Below, in pieces: positions 6,718-14,661 of a stretch of DNA of 16,360 nucleotides. A program made the translations under genes and the position numbers. The notes beneath the pieces are model-generated. The model saw only the letters and a program-made list of their open reading frames with translations. It was not told where the DNA came from and did no database searches. The stretch covers positions 1-16,360 of the forward strand of contig JAAZLQ010000283.1 of the NCBI GenBank assembly GCA_012799255.1. The letters are read 5' to 3'. Positions within the stretch are counted from its first letter, which is position 1. Every line of letters starts with the position of its first letter. The stretch is from Bacillota bacterium. Its GTDB lineage: Bacteria > Bacillota_G > Limnochordia > DTU010.

Positions 6718-8844
6718 GTGGAATTATTGGCGCCAGCAGGGTCTTACGATGCCTTGCGGGCTGCAGTTGAAAATGGAGCAGATGCGGTTTATTTAGGGGG
6801 TCAGTCTTATAGTGCTAGAGCCTCAGCGGCCAACTTTTCCCCTGATGAACTGCGTTCTGCTTTAGATTATTGTCATATCCGCGGAGTAAAGGTGTATGTT
6901 ACCGTCAATACTTTGCTCCGTTCAGACGAACTGGATGGTGCCGTCTCTTACCTGGCTGATCTATATCGTTGGGGAGCAGATGCAGTAATTGTGCAAGACC
7001 TGGGCTTGGCTCAGAGGGCTCGGCTCGAATTGCCCGATCTAGAAATACACGGGAGTACCCAACTGACTCTACACAATAGCTTAGATCTGAGAGTGATGGA
7101 AAGACTGGGCATGACCAGGGTGGTGTTGGCCCGGGAACTTGGCGTGGCCGCAATCAAGGAAATCAAAGAGCAGAGTAGCTTGGATCTAGAAGTCTTTGTC
7201 CATGGTGCTCTGTGTATTTGCTATTCTGGTCAATGTCTCATGAGCAGCCTTATCGGAGGACGTAGTGGAAATCGGGGACAATGCGCCCAACCCTGTAGGA
7301 AACCCTATAGTATAAGCGGTATGAAAGTGCCTGGTGAGTATGTGATTTCACCGAGAGACCTTTGCCTGATCTCGCACTTGGATGAATTGCGGGATGCTGG
7401 CGTGGCGTCTTTGAAAGTCGAGGGTAGAATGAAAGGACCGGACTACGTCGGGATTGTGGTCCGCACTTACCGTGCAGCTTTAGATGGAGATGTATTTGAT
7501 CCTGAGGACTTGAAGACTGTCTTTAACCGAGGCTTTACCAGTGCCTACATTCAGGGCCGTCCTCCGTCTGATCTGATTACTTACGCACCACCAGCAAAGG
7601 AAGAACTGCTAGGTAGTGCTAAAGAAACCTATACATCAAGCAGGGCCTTTCGAAAAGTAAAGGCCCAGCTGTGGGTCAGGCTAAGACTAGGTGAGTGCCT
7701 AGAACTGAATCTTTTAGACGAGGATGGAGTTCAGGTAGAGACGACAGGTGCAGTGCAGACCCAGCCTGCAATTGGAGATGGCCTTTTGGAGAATACAATC
7801 AAGGAGAAGTTATTGCGTTTGGGTAACGACCCCTTGGAGATCGTTCAGTTTAATCTGGATCTAGACGCAGGTCTTCACCTTCCCATTAGTGAGTTGAACA
7901 GGGTTCGGCGTGAGTTAGTTGCCCTTTGGGAAAAGGCCCGATTAGCACCGTACCGAAAGCGGAAGGTCCCGCCAGCTAAGCACAAAGTGCACTTCTCGCG
8001 GCAAATGCGACAAGCAGAGATGCCTCAGATCGCAGTGACTGTATCTGACTTCAAGTCGGCACAAGTAGCCATAGATAGTGGTGCCCAGTTGATCTACTTT
8101 TCTGGTCAAGTCTATCGTAGAACACCCCAGGATTGGCTTGCAGAACTGAGTAATACTTGGTCCTTAGGGCAAAAGTCTGGAGTTCCAGTGTTCATGCATT
8201 TGGAGCGGATCACAGAGAACCATGTCTTACCTGAACTAAGGCGGGCTTTCCTGGAACATCAGTATGACGGTGTTTTATTGGGCAATTTCGGTAGCTGGGA
8301 GTTGGCGAAGGAGCTAGCTGAAGGACGACCGGTTCACACAGATTGGTCCTTCAACGTATTTAACCCCTGGGCTGCAGACTTCTTGGCTGAACAGGGGGCT
8401 GGGCTGGTAACCGCCTCATTAGAACTCCAATTGAGTCAAATTCGAAAACTGGTTCAAGATGTGAATGTTCAAGTTGCCATTGTGGCGCACGGCCCCTTGG
8501 AATCAATGGTGACTAAACACTGTATTTATCGAGATCAAGGTTGTAGGTTTCAATGTCAACAGGGGCAACCATTAGAGCTTAAAGACCAAAGGGGATTTGC
8601 TTTTCCGGTGTATTGTGATCGTTGGTGTCAGATGCATATCTTTAATTCTCGGGAGTTGTCCCTCTTGGAACACCTGGATCAGGTAAGACAAAGTGGCGTT
8701 GACTTGATCAGAATTGAAGGTCGCACGAAAAGTCCTGCTTGGGTCAGTCAGATCGTTGATTTGTACAAACGTGGGCTGAGAGGTGAACAGGTCCAGTTGC
8801 CCGGAGAGTTCACTAAAGGCCACTATTTTCGCGGTGTTTTATAG
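6718..8844 (+). CDS. U32 family protein with DUF3656, RlhA-like, internally duplicated
   Basis: U32 proteins, long annotated as peptidases, include RlhA and TrhP, which hydroxylate pyrimidines in 23S rRNA and tRNA, and UbiU/UbiV; several carry Fe-S clusters. The N-terminal half (1-260) has the U32 signature around EVFVHGALCICYSGQC. Cysteines at 166, 173, 189 and 193 (GNRGQCAQPC) are likely cluster ligands. The middle part (about 270-410) fits DUF3656, as in RlhA. The C-terminal half (about 440-700) repeats the U32 layout in degenerate form: IAHGPLESM, the KHCIYRDQGCRFQC cluster, YCDRWC, and DLIRIEGRTKSPAWV parallel to SLKVEGRMKGPDYV in the first half. GTG 6718 has AAGGGGG seven bases upstream. 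A rRNA hydroxylation role is inferred from the family; peptidase activity is doubtful. mutS2 starts 15 bases later. Confidence 0.88.
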   Translation: MELLAPAGSYDALRAAVENGADAVYLGGQSYSARASAANFSPDELRSALDYCHIRGVKVYVTVNTLLRSDELDGAVSYLADLYRWGADAVIVQDLGLAQRARLELPDLEIHGSTQLTLHNSLDLRVMERLGMTRVVLARELGVAAIKEIKEQSSLDLEVFVHGALCICYSGQCLMSSLIGGRSGNRGQCAQPCRKPYSISGMKVPGEYVISPRDLCLISHLDELRDAGVASLKVEGRMKGPDYVGIVVRTYRAALDGDVFDPEDLKTVFNRGFTSAYIQGRPPSDLITYAPPAKEELLGSAKETYTSSRAFRKVKAQLWVRLRLGECLELNLLDEDGVQVETTGAVQTQPAIGDGLLENTIKEKLLRLGNDPLEIVQFNLDLDAGLHLPISELNRVRRELVALWEKARLAPYRKRKVPPAKHKVHFSRQMRQAEMPQIAVTVSDFKSAQVAIDSGAQLIYFSGQVYRRTPQDWLAELSNTWSLGQKSGVPVFMHLERITENHVLPELRRAFLEHQYDGVLLGNFGSWELAKELAEGRPVHTDWSFNVFNPWAADFLAEQGAGLVTASLELQLSQIRKLVQDVNVQVAIVAHGPLESMVTKHCIYRDQGCRFQCQQGQPLELKDQRGFAFPVYCDRWCQMHIFNSRELSLLEHLDQVRQSGVDLIRIEGRTKSPAWVSQIVDLYKRGLRGEQVQLPGEFTKGHYFRGVL

Positions 8845-8859
8845 TGGGTGGTGTAGGTT

Positions 8860-11208
8860 ATGAATGAGAAAAGTCTCAGAGTTCTGGAATGGCCTAAAGT
8901 GCGTGAACTTGTGGCAGAAAGAACAAGTTTTTCACTAAGTAGAGAACGAATCAACGAACTCGTTCCCCACACGGATCTTAGTGACGTGGTTCGGTCGCTA
9001 GCTTTGACCTCAGAAGGAGTACGCCTGCTCTGGAAGCATGGTGATGCTCCTTTTGGTGGAGCAAGCGATATCAGACAAGTGGTAGCTAGGGCTCGTTTGG
9101 GAGGGATCTTAGATCCAAGTCAGCTGCTTTCCATAGGGGATTTTCTCTATTGTGTAAGTCAGCTCAAACGATATCTAGGAGAAGAGGAAGGATCGCTGGC
9201 AGAGTTTGCTCAGTCGCTCGTTTCCATACCCAATTTGCGAGAAGATATTGAGCGGTGTATTGAGCACGACGGTTCTGTGAGAGATTGGGCCTCACCTGAG
9301 TTGGGGAGAATTCGCAGTAAAATGCGGACCCTGGCCAATCGAATTCGCGAACGTCTAGATAGCCTGGTTCATTCGGCGACCATGCAGAAAATTCTCCAAG
9401 AACCAATTGTCACTGTTAGAAACGGCCGCTACGTGGTGCCGGTTAAGAGCGAATACCGTAGTAAGTTTCAGGGGATTGTTCATGACCAATCGGGAAGTGG
9501 GGCCACGTTGTTTATGGAACCAGCCTTTGCGGTAGAGTTGAATAACGATCTTAATGTGGCGGAACAGCAAGAACAGGCGGAAATTGATAGGATCTTGCGG
9601 CGTCTAAGTAACCTAGTGGCAGAAGACAGCCAAACACTTCTAGATAATCTTGAAACTGTGACCGAGCTGGACTGCATTTTCGCCAAAGCTCGGTACAGTC
9701 GTGCCATTGATGGTGTGGAGCCTATTGTCAATGCCGAAGGGCGACTTCATATTAAGCAGGGAAGGCACCCACTCCTAAAGGGTGATGTGGTGCCCATTGA
9801 TGTCTGGTTAGGTCAAGACTTCCACGTTCTTGTAATTACTGGTCCCAATACGGGTGGTAAGACGGTAACACTAAAGACGGTGGGACTTTTTTCTGTGATG
9901 GCGCAGGCTGGCTTACACATTCCGGCAGCTCCTGGTTCTACCCTATCAGTATTTAAAGGAATTTATGCGGACATAGGCGATGAGCAGAGTATTGAACAGA
10001 GTCTCAGTACCTTCTCGTCGCACATGACTACCATTGTGGAGATTCTTAAGCAAGTGGGGGAAAACTCCCTAGTGCTCCTTGACGAGTTGGGGGCTGGCAC
10101 AGATCCTACGGAAGGTGCTGCTCTAGCTACAGCTATTTTGGAACATCTGCGAACCTCCAATGTTCATACAATAGCCACAACCCACTACTCCGATCTTAAA
10201 AGCTATGCTTACACCCATGATGGAGTGGAGAATGCCAGTGTAGAGTTTGACCTCAAGACGCTGCGACCAACATATCGACTAGCCATTGGCATCCCTGGAA
10301 AGAGTAACGCTTTTGCCATATCTCAGCGCCTCGGTTTGGGTACTGAGATTATCGAAATGGGTAAGGCTTTACTGTCCTCAGATCATACTCAGGTTGAGGA
10401 CATTATCGGGGAGATGGAAAGTAGCCGAAGACAAGCTGAACAGGATAGGGTCACAGCTGAGCAACTGCGGAAGGAGTACCAGGAACTTAGGACCAAATAT
10501 GAGCGAGAACTTCAGGCTCTCGAAGAAAAGCGGGCTGAAATTCTAGATGAAGCAAGGGAAGAAGCCAGGATGCTTTTGGAACAGACTCAAAGCGAAATAA
10601 GTAATGTCCTAGGTGTTGTACGCAGGATGGGCAAAGAGGAGCTAGAGGAGAGCGTAAAAGACTATCGTAAGCACATTGCCGATAAAGCTCAAGAGTTGGG
10701 TCAGTTGCGGAAAGATAGACCTAAAGCCCAGGGGCCCAAAAACTTGAAGCCTGGTGAAGAGGTGCGTATAAAGAGTCTTCGGCAGACAGGCTATGTTCTA
10801 GAGCCTCCCACCTCTAGTGGCGATGTTCAAATCCAGGCGGGTATTATGAAGGTCACCGTTAAGCTAGAAGACCTGGAGCGGATTGAGGTCCAAAAATCCG
10901 TACAGGATCGCAAGCGCTCAAGTGTGTCCCGCAGTCATCTTGCGAAGAGTAGCAGTATTCGAAGCGAAATCGACTTGAGGGGAAAGACAGTTGAAGAGGG
11001 CTTAGCGGTTGTGGATAAATACTTGGATGATGCCTTTTTATCTTCCTTAGCACGGGTGCGGATCATTCACGGCAAAGGAACCGGTGCATTAGGTGATGCC
11101 ATCCATCAATACTTGGCAACTCATCCCCATGTTCAAGGTTTTCAATATGCTCCAGCTAATGAAGGGGGACATGGTGCTACGGTAGTGGATCTCCATCAAT
11201 CCAACTAG
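8860..11208 (+). CDS. mutS2: MutS2 / RqcU ATPase with Smr domain
   Basis: MutS2 is a MutS-type ABC ATPase without mismatch-repair domains. It has been linked to suppressing recombination and, in Bacillus (RqcU), to acting on collided ribosomes. The 782 residues follow the standard plan. A core and clamp region (1-310) leads to Walker A GPNTGGKT (328-335), the signature region DIGDEQSIEQSLSTFSSHM (371-389) and Walker B LVLLDELGAGTDPTEGAAL (404-422). A long charged coiled coil follows (about 509-620), then a KOW-like connector (about 630-675) and a C-terminal Smr endonuclease domain (about 700-778), with EIDLRGKT and HGKGTG. ATG 8860 has only a loose GGTGGTG/TAGG binding site. Neighbours on both sides are consistent with a translation-linked role. 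Confidence 0.96.
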   Translation: MNEKSLRVLEWPKVRELVAERTSFSLSRERINELVPHTDLSDVVRSLALTSEGVRLLWKHGDAPFGGASDIRQVVARARLGGILDPSQLLSIGDFLYCVSQLKRYLGEEEGSLAEFAQSLVSIPNLREDIERCIEHDGSVRDWASPELGRIRSKMRTLANRIRERLDSLVHSATMQKILQEPIVTVRNGRYVVPVKSEYRSKFQGIVHDQSGSGATLFMEPAFAVELNNDLNVAEQQEQAEIDRILRRLSNLVAEDSQTLLDNLETVTELDCIFAKARYSRAIDGVEPIVNAEGRLHIKQGRHPLLKGDVVPIDVWLGQDFHVLVITGPNTGGKTVTLKTVGLFSVMAQAGLHIPAAPGSTLSVFKGIYADIGDEQSIEQSLSTFSSHMTTIVEILKQVGENSLVLLDELGAGTDPTEGAALATAILEHLRTSNVHTIATTHYSDLKSYAYTHDGVENASVEFDLKTLRPTYRLAIGIPGKSNAFAISQRLGLGTEIIEMGKALLSSDHTQVEDIIGEMESSRRQAEQDRVTAEQLRKEYQELRTKYERELQALEEKRAEILDEAREEARMLLEQTQSEISNVLGVVRRMGKEELEESVKDYRKHIADKAQELGQLRKDRPKAQGPKNLKPGEEVRIKSLRQTGYVLEPPTSSGDVQIQAGIMKVTVKLEDLERIEVQKSVQDRKRSSVSRSHLAKSSSIRSEIDLRGKTVEEGLAVVDKYLDDAFLSSLARVRIIHGKGTGALGDAIHQYLATHPHVQGFQYAPANEGGHGATVVDLHQSN

Positions 11209-11224
11209 GTGGCAATTGTAACCA

Positions 11225-11797
11225 ATGCACCCTAGTTGGGAGAAGCCGGAGCGAATAGTATGGTGGCTAAGAGAAAGGGGAGGAAGGCTTATCAACTGGA
11301 ATTGGTTATGGAACGAGTGGATCCGTCCTTTAGGAGGCGCACTAGTCTTTGCTCTTCTGATTATTATCTTCATTGGGCAGTCCTTTAGGGTGGATGGTGC
11401 TTCGATGGAAAACACTTTGTTTGATGGCGAACGTCTCTGGGTGGATAAGGTGGCCTATCGTTTTCGGGATCCCCGTCGTGGAGAGATTATTGTTCTAAAT
11501 GTTCCCGGGAACCGATTCATAAAAAGGGTGATCGCGTTAGCAGGGGACACCATTGAAGAACGGGGTGGTGTGGTTTATGTTAATGGCCAGCCCATTGAAG
11601 AGCCCTATGTTGATAACAAAACTCGTATGAATTGGGGACCGATAAGGGTGCCTGAAGGTCACCTCTGGGTTATGGGTGATAACCGCCCGAGAAGTGATGA
11701 TAGCAGGGGGTCGGTTGGCTTTTTGGCTATTGAGAAAGTAGTAGGAAGGGCAGTGTTTAGGTACTGGCCCCTAAACCGAATAGGAGTACCGAAATAG
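11225..11797 (+). CDS. lepB: Signal peptidase I
   Basis: A membrane serine protease that removes signal peptides from secreted proteins outside the cytoplasmic membrane. One N-terminal membrane segment (about residues 36-52) is followed by the catalytic box GASMENTL with nucleophile S60. The general base is K100 in RFIKRVIALAGD, and the conserved box VMGDNRPRSDDSRGSVG (149-165) is intact. The length of 190 and the single anchor match Gram-positive SipS-type enzymes. An unusually Trp-rich cytosolic N-terminus (six Trp in the first 32 residues) precedes the anchor. An in-frame TAA lies just upstream, so ATG 11225 is the first possible start, with a weak AGGTGG site twelve bases before it. It begins 16 bases after mutS2 and ends at the bidirectional terminator. 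Confidence 0.94.
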   Translation: MHPSWEKPERIVWWLRERGGRLINWNWLWNEWIRPLGGALVFALLIIIFIGQSFRVDGASMENTLFDGERLWVDKVAYRFRDPRRGEIIVLNVPGNRFIKRVIALAGDTIEERGGVVYVNGQPIEEPYVDNKTRMNWGPIRVPEGHLWVMGDNRPRSDDSRGSVGFLAIEKVVGRAVFRYWPLNRIGVPK

Positions 11798-11824
11798 AAA
11801 AAGGAAGCTGCAGCTTCCTTTTTT
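11798..11824. terminator. Bidirectional terminator, perfect palindrome
   Basis: AAAAA-GGAAGCTG and CAGCTTCC-TTTTT are exact reverse complements (11798-11823), giving a hairpin with a T tract in both directions. It occupies nearly the whole 28-base gap between the convergent signal peptidase and penicillin-binding protein genes and can stop transcripts from both sides. Confidence 0.9.
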
Positions 11825-11825
11825 G

Positions 11826-13847
11826 TTAGTTATTCAAGAACGGTATGTTTCGCCACCAGGGCTGTGAACAACGTGGTGAATACTCAGTGGGTTCTGTACC
11901 TGCAATAAAGATTTCCCGTCTGGTTTCTTCTGGCGGCAGATTGCAGTTGTCCCGGACAAGAAGGCCAGTCTTGGTGTCAATTAACACTCCCTCTACCAGG
12001 CCGGCCGGTTTCGGAAAGTCACGGACAGGGGTGTTCTTAAGAGCTTCCCGCATGAAGTTGGCCCACATTGTAGCTGCGTTCCAAGAACCGTAACGTACTC
12101 CTTGATAAACCATGCGTTTTGGAGTGTCCTCTCCAAACCAGACAACGGATACTAGGTCAGGCGTGTAACCTACGAACCAACCATCTTGATAGTCGGAGTG
12201 GGTACCTGTCTTGCCTGCTGCTGGCCGTCCGATATTGGCGTTTTTACCTGTACCCCTTTCAATTACGCCTCTCAGCAAGTCAGTCATTAAGTAACTTGTT
12301 TGCTCGCTAAGTACGACCTCGCGGCGGGGTGAATGTTCTTCCAAGATATTGCCTTGTGAATCAGTGACACGAACAATCGCATAAGGCTCTGCCTTAATAC
12401 CCTGATTAGCTAGGATTCCATAGGCAGTTGCTAGTTCCATGAGGGTTACACCCTTTGTCATTCCACCTAAAGCTAAGGGAGCCAGTCCCACATCGTTTGC
12501 CCGCCCCTGCTCAACGAAGGTGGTAATTCCCATTTTCTTACCGTATTCTATTACCGTTTCGGGACCCAGTTCATCTACAATCTGAGCAGCAATAACGTTT
12601 AACGAATCTTCAAGCGCTTCCCTTACTGTGACTGGCCCAGAGAATGTTTCATAGTAGTTTTGAGGACTCCAGACTTCCCCGGTCACTAAGGTAAACTCGG
12701 TCGGTTCATCTATATATATGTCAGCAGCAGTGATTCCTCGATCAATGGCTGCCGTATAAGGGAAAATTTTGATGGCGGAACCTGGCGAACGATATGCTTG
12801 AACTGTACGGTTAAAACTATCTTCTCCGCGACCCCCCACCATAACCCTAATCTCGCCGGTTTGGGGAACTAAAGCCAAGACTGCCCCCTGTGGTTGAGTT
12901 AATGGGCCCTGATGGGATTTGTTTACCGGTAACCCTTCTGCTAAAGCCTTCTCGGCGGCCCGTTGCATATCCAAATCCAAGGTTGTATAGACGTGGAGCC
13001 CGCCACTAAATACGGCGGCTTCACCATATTTTTCAATGAGCTGTCCGGTAACGTAATCCACAAAGTAGCGAGCTTGCACCACCCGTTTCTGCCGTTCGGC
13101 CAGAACCAATGGTTCTGCTTTAGCTGCTGCGGCTTCTGCAGGTGTAATAAATCCAACTTCTTGCATACGATTCAGTACAAAGTTGCGACGATCCACGGCT
13201 ATGTCCGGATTGACGAATGGGGAATAACGAGTTGGCCATCTAATTACGCCCGCTATCAGTGCAGCTTCACTGAGAGTTAGGTCTTTAGCCGCCTTTCCGA
13301 AGAATGTACGTGCGCCAGCTTCGATTCCGTAGGCACCGTGGTTGAGATAAAACACGTTGAGATAGGCCTCAAGAATCTCATCCTTGGAGTATTTCCGTTC
13401 GAGTTGTACCGCCCACAAAAATTCTTCCAGTTTGCGCATGACGGTCTTCTTTTGAGTTAAAAACTCGTTTCGGGCCAATTGCATGGTAATGGTTCCACCG
13501 CCTTGGCTGAAACTCCAGTCTCTGAGATTGACTAAAATGGCACGACCAAAGGCAATGAAGTTAATGCCATGGTGGTTATAAAACTGATCATCTTCGATGG
13601 CTAAAACGGCATTAATCACATGATCCGGTAGTTCATTAATATCGGCGGGAATTCGGTTCTCTTTGTATAGGTCGGTGATTAATCTACCATTTATATCATA
13701 GATGTAAGTAGTGAAGTTCTGGTGAATGTTAACCTGGTCTAAACTTGGTGCACTCCGGAGATAGGCAGAAATAACCCCAACTGAGGCCCCAAGAAAGGTG
13801 GCACCTAGTATCACTAGTAGATAGATTGCTATAGTCTTTTTTCTCAC
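11826..13847 (-). CDS. Class A penicillin-binding protein (PBP1A-like)
   Basis: A bifunctional peptidoglycan synthase anchored by one N-terminal membrane helix (about residues 6-30). The GT51 glycosyltransferase domain (about 55-230) has catalytic E85 in AIEDDQFYNHHGI and the box QGGGTITMQLARN. The transpeptidase domain (about 320-600) shows the active-site serine in S357-A-I-K, S415-L-N and K546-T-G. A tail with two cysteines (635 and 660) follows. The open frame extends to 13901, but GTG 13847 is preferred. It gives MRKKTIAIYLLVILG, a normal anchor, and is preceded by GGGGGTGTCGTT, nearly identical to the sequence before pheT. The longer start would overlap the promoter -10 box. The GT51 box has Gly and Met where relatives usually show Ser and Gln. 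The 673-residue length is ordinary. Confidence 0.95.
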   Translation of the reverse strand: MRKKTIAIYLLVILGATFLGASVGVISAYLRSAPSLDQVNIHQNFTTYIYDINGRLITDLYKENRIPADINELPDHVINAVLAIEDDQFYNHHGINFIAFGRAILVNLRDWSFSQGGGTITMQLARNEFLTQKKTVMRKLEEFLWAVQLERKYSKDEILEAYLNVFYLNHGAYGIEAGARTFFGKAAKDLTLSEAALIAGVIRWPTRYSPFVNPDIAVDRRNFVLNRMQEVGFITPAEAAAAKAEPLVLAERQKRVVQARYFVDYVTGQLIEKYGEAAVFSGGLHVYTTLDLDMQRAAEKALAEGLPVNKSHQGPLTQPQGAVLALVPQTGEIRVMVGGRGEDSFNRTVQAYRSPGSAIKIFPYTAAIDRGITAADIYIDEPTEFTLVTGEVWSPQNYYETFSGPVTVREALEDSLNVIAAQIVDELGPETVIEYGKKMGITTFVEQGRANDVGLAPLALGGMTKGVTLMELATAYGILANQGIKAEPYAIVRVTDSQGNILEEHSPRREVVLSEQTSYLMTDLLRGVIERGTGKNANIGRPAAGKTGTHSDYQDGWFVGYTPDLVSVVWFGEDTPKRMVYQGVRYGSWNAATMWANFMREALKNTPVRDFPKPAGLVEGVLIDTKTGLLVRDNCNLPPEETRREIFIAGTEPTEYSPRCSQPWWRNIPFLNN

Positions 13848-13878
13848 AACGACACCCCCGCGGGATAATTCCAGATCT

Positions 13879-13887
13879 ATTATAACA
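13879..13887 (-). promoter_or_regulatory. Extended -10 promoter element for the class A PBP gene
   Basis: Read on the minus strand this is TGTTATAAT: a perfect TATAAT (13884 to 13879) with the TG of an extended -10. No good TTGACA-like box lies 16-18 bases upstream (GACTAT at 17), which is tolerable for extended -10 promoters. Transcription would start near 13872, leaving a leader of about 25 bases before GTG 13847. Confidence 0.65.
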
Positions 13888-13965
13888 TATAAATTCGCCA
13901 AATAGTCCCAAGCGCCTAGGGGTAGTACCTGTGAAAGTTAAAGATCTTGAGCGAGGTGAGGCTCC

Positions 13966-14652
13966 ATGATAAACTGGCATCAAAGGTCACAACCGAGTTG
14001 GCGGATCTATGGCGGGCTAGTGCTTTTTATTGTTGCCTTATTTTTGGCTGTAGCTCTTATGTTGGTAGAAGGGAGGTTAGCCCCGGTTTTGCATACTTGG
14101 GCTGAAACCAGGGCCATGAACTTGGCCACTTCTGCTATCAACACTGCAGTAGAAGAGTTCATGGCAGAAACGTTGAGCAATACTACACTGGCGCATTTGA
14201 TTCGTGATGGTAATGGTAATCTACAAGGTGTGCAGTATGACATGGGTGAGATTAACCGATTGAGAAGTCAAGCGACGCAGGAAATATTGCTTACTCTTGA
14301 CAACATGGAGGCCCAGGCGTTCGGTATACCCTTAGGTCAACTAACTGGTCTGGATTTTCTAGCCACTCGGGGACCTAGTCTCCCGGTACGGATGATTCCC
14401 GTGGCTGGGCTCACTATAAAGCCTCTAGCCAGTTTCGAAAGTGCCGGAATCAACCAGACCTGGCATCGGGTTCTTTTAGATGTTCAGGTTCGCATGCGCG
14501 TTGCAGTTCCGCTGTTGTCCGAAGAGATTTTAGTTTCAACACAGATTCCCCTTGTCGAAGAGGTGTTTATGGGTACTGTACCTAGCTGGTATTTTGCAGG
14601 TCAAGAGAACCTGACCATCACCGAAGGTCGCTTGGAGTTTCCATTGAAGTGA
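13966..14652 (+). CDS. yunB: Sporulation protein YunB
   Basis: YunB-family proteins are found in endospore formers; in Bacillus the gene is expressed in the mother cell and contributes to spore formation, with unknown biochemical activity. The 228-residue product has a short basic cytosolic start, one membrane helix (about residues 16-35), and then the family's extracytoplasmic part. That part includes a segment around AMNLATSAINTAVEEFM, YDMGEINRLRSQATQEI, the region IPLGQLTGLDFLATRGP with PVRMIPVAG, and a C-terminal part LLDVQVRMRVAVPLL ending in VPSWYFAG. ATG 13966 is preceded by GAGGTGAGG. It is divergent from the PBP gene, and a second gene follows after nine bases, so the two are probably co-transcribed. 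The assignment is by recognised family pattern and context. Confidence 0.85.
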   Translation: MINWHQRSQPSWRIYGGLVLFIVALFLAVALMLVEGRLAPVLHTWAETRAMNLATSAINTAVEEFMAETLSNTTLAHLIRDGNGNLQGVQYDMGEINRLRSQATQEILLTLDNMEAQAFGIPLGQLTGLDFLATRGPSLPVRMIPVAGLTIKPLASFESAGINQTWHRVLLDVQVRMRVAVPLLSEEILVSTQIPLVEEVFMGTVPSWYFAGQENLTITEGRLEFPLK

Positions 14653-14661
14653 GGGTATTCT

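Noticed and set aside
11089..11415. Minus-strand frame spanning the mutS2-signal peptidase junction
   Set aside because: Both plus-strand genes are unambiguous and fill the interval; the frame has no recognisable domain.
13848..13901. Eighteen extra N-terminal residues for the class A PBP
   Set aside because: The extension would run across the promoter -10 element and has no Shine-Dalgarno; GTG 13847 has one and gives a normal signal anchor.
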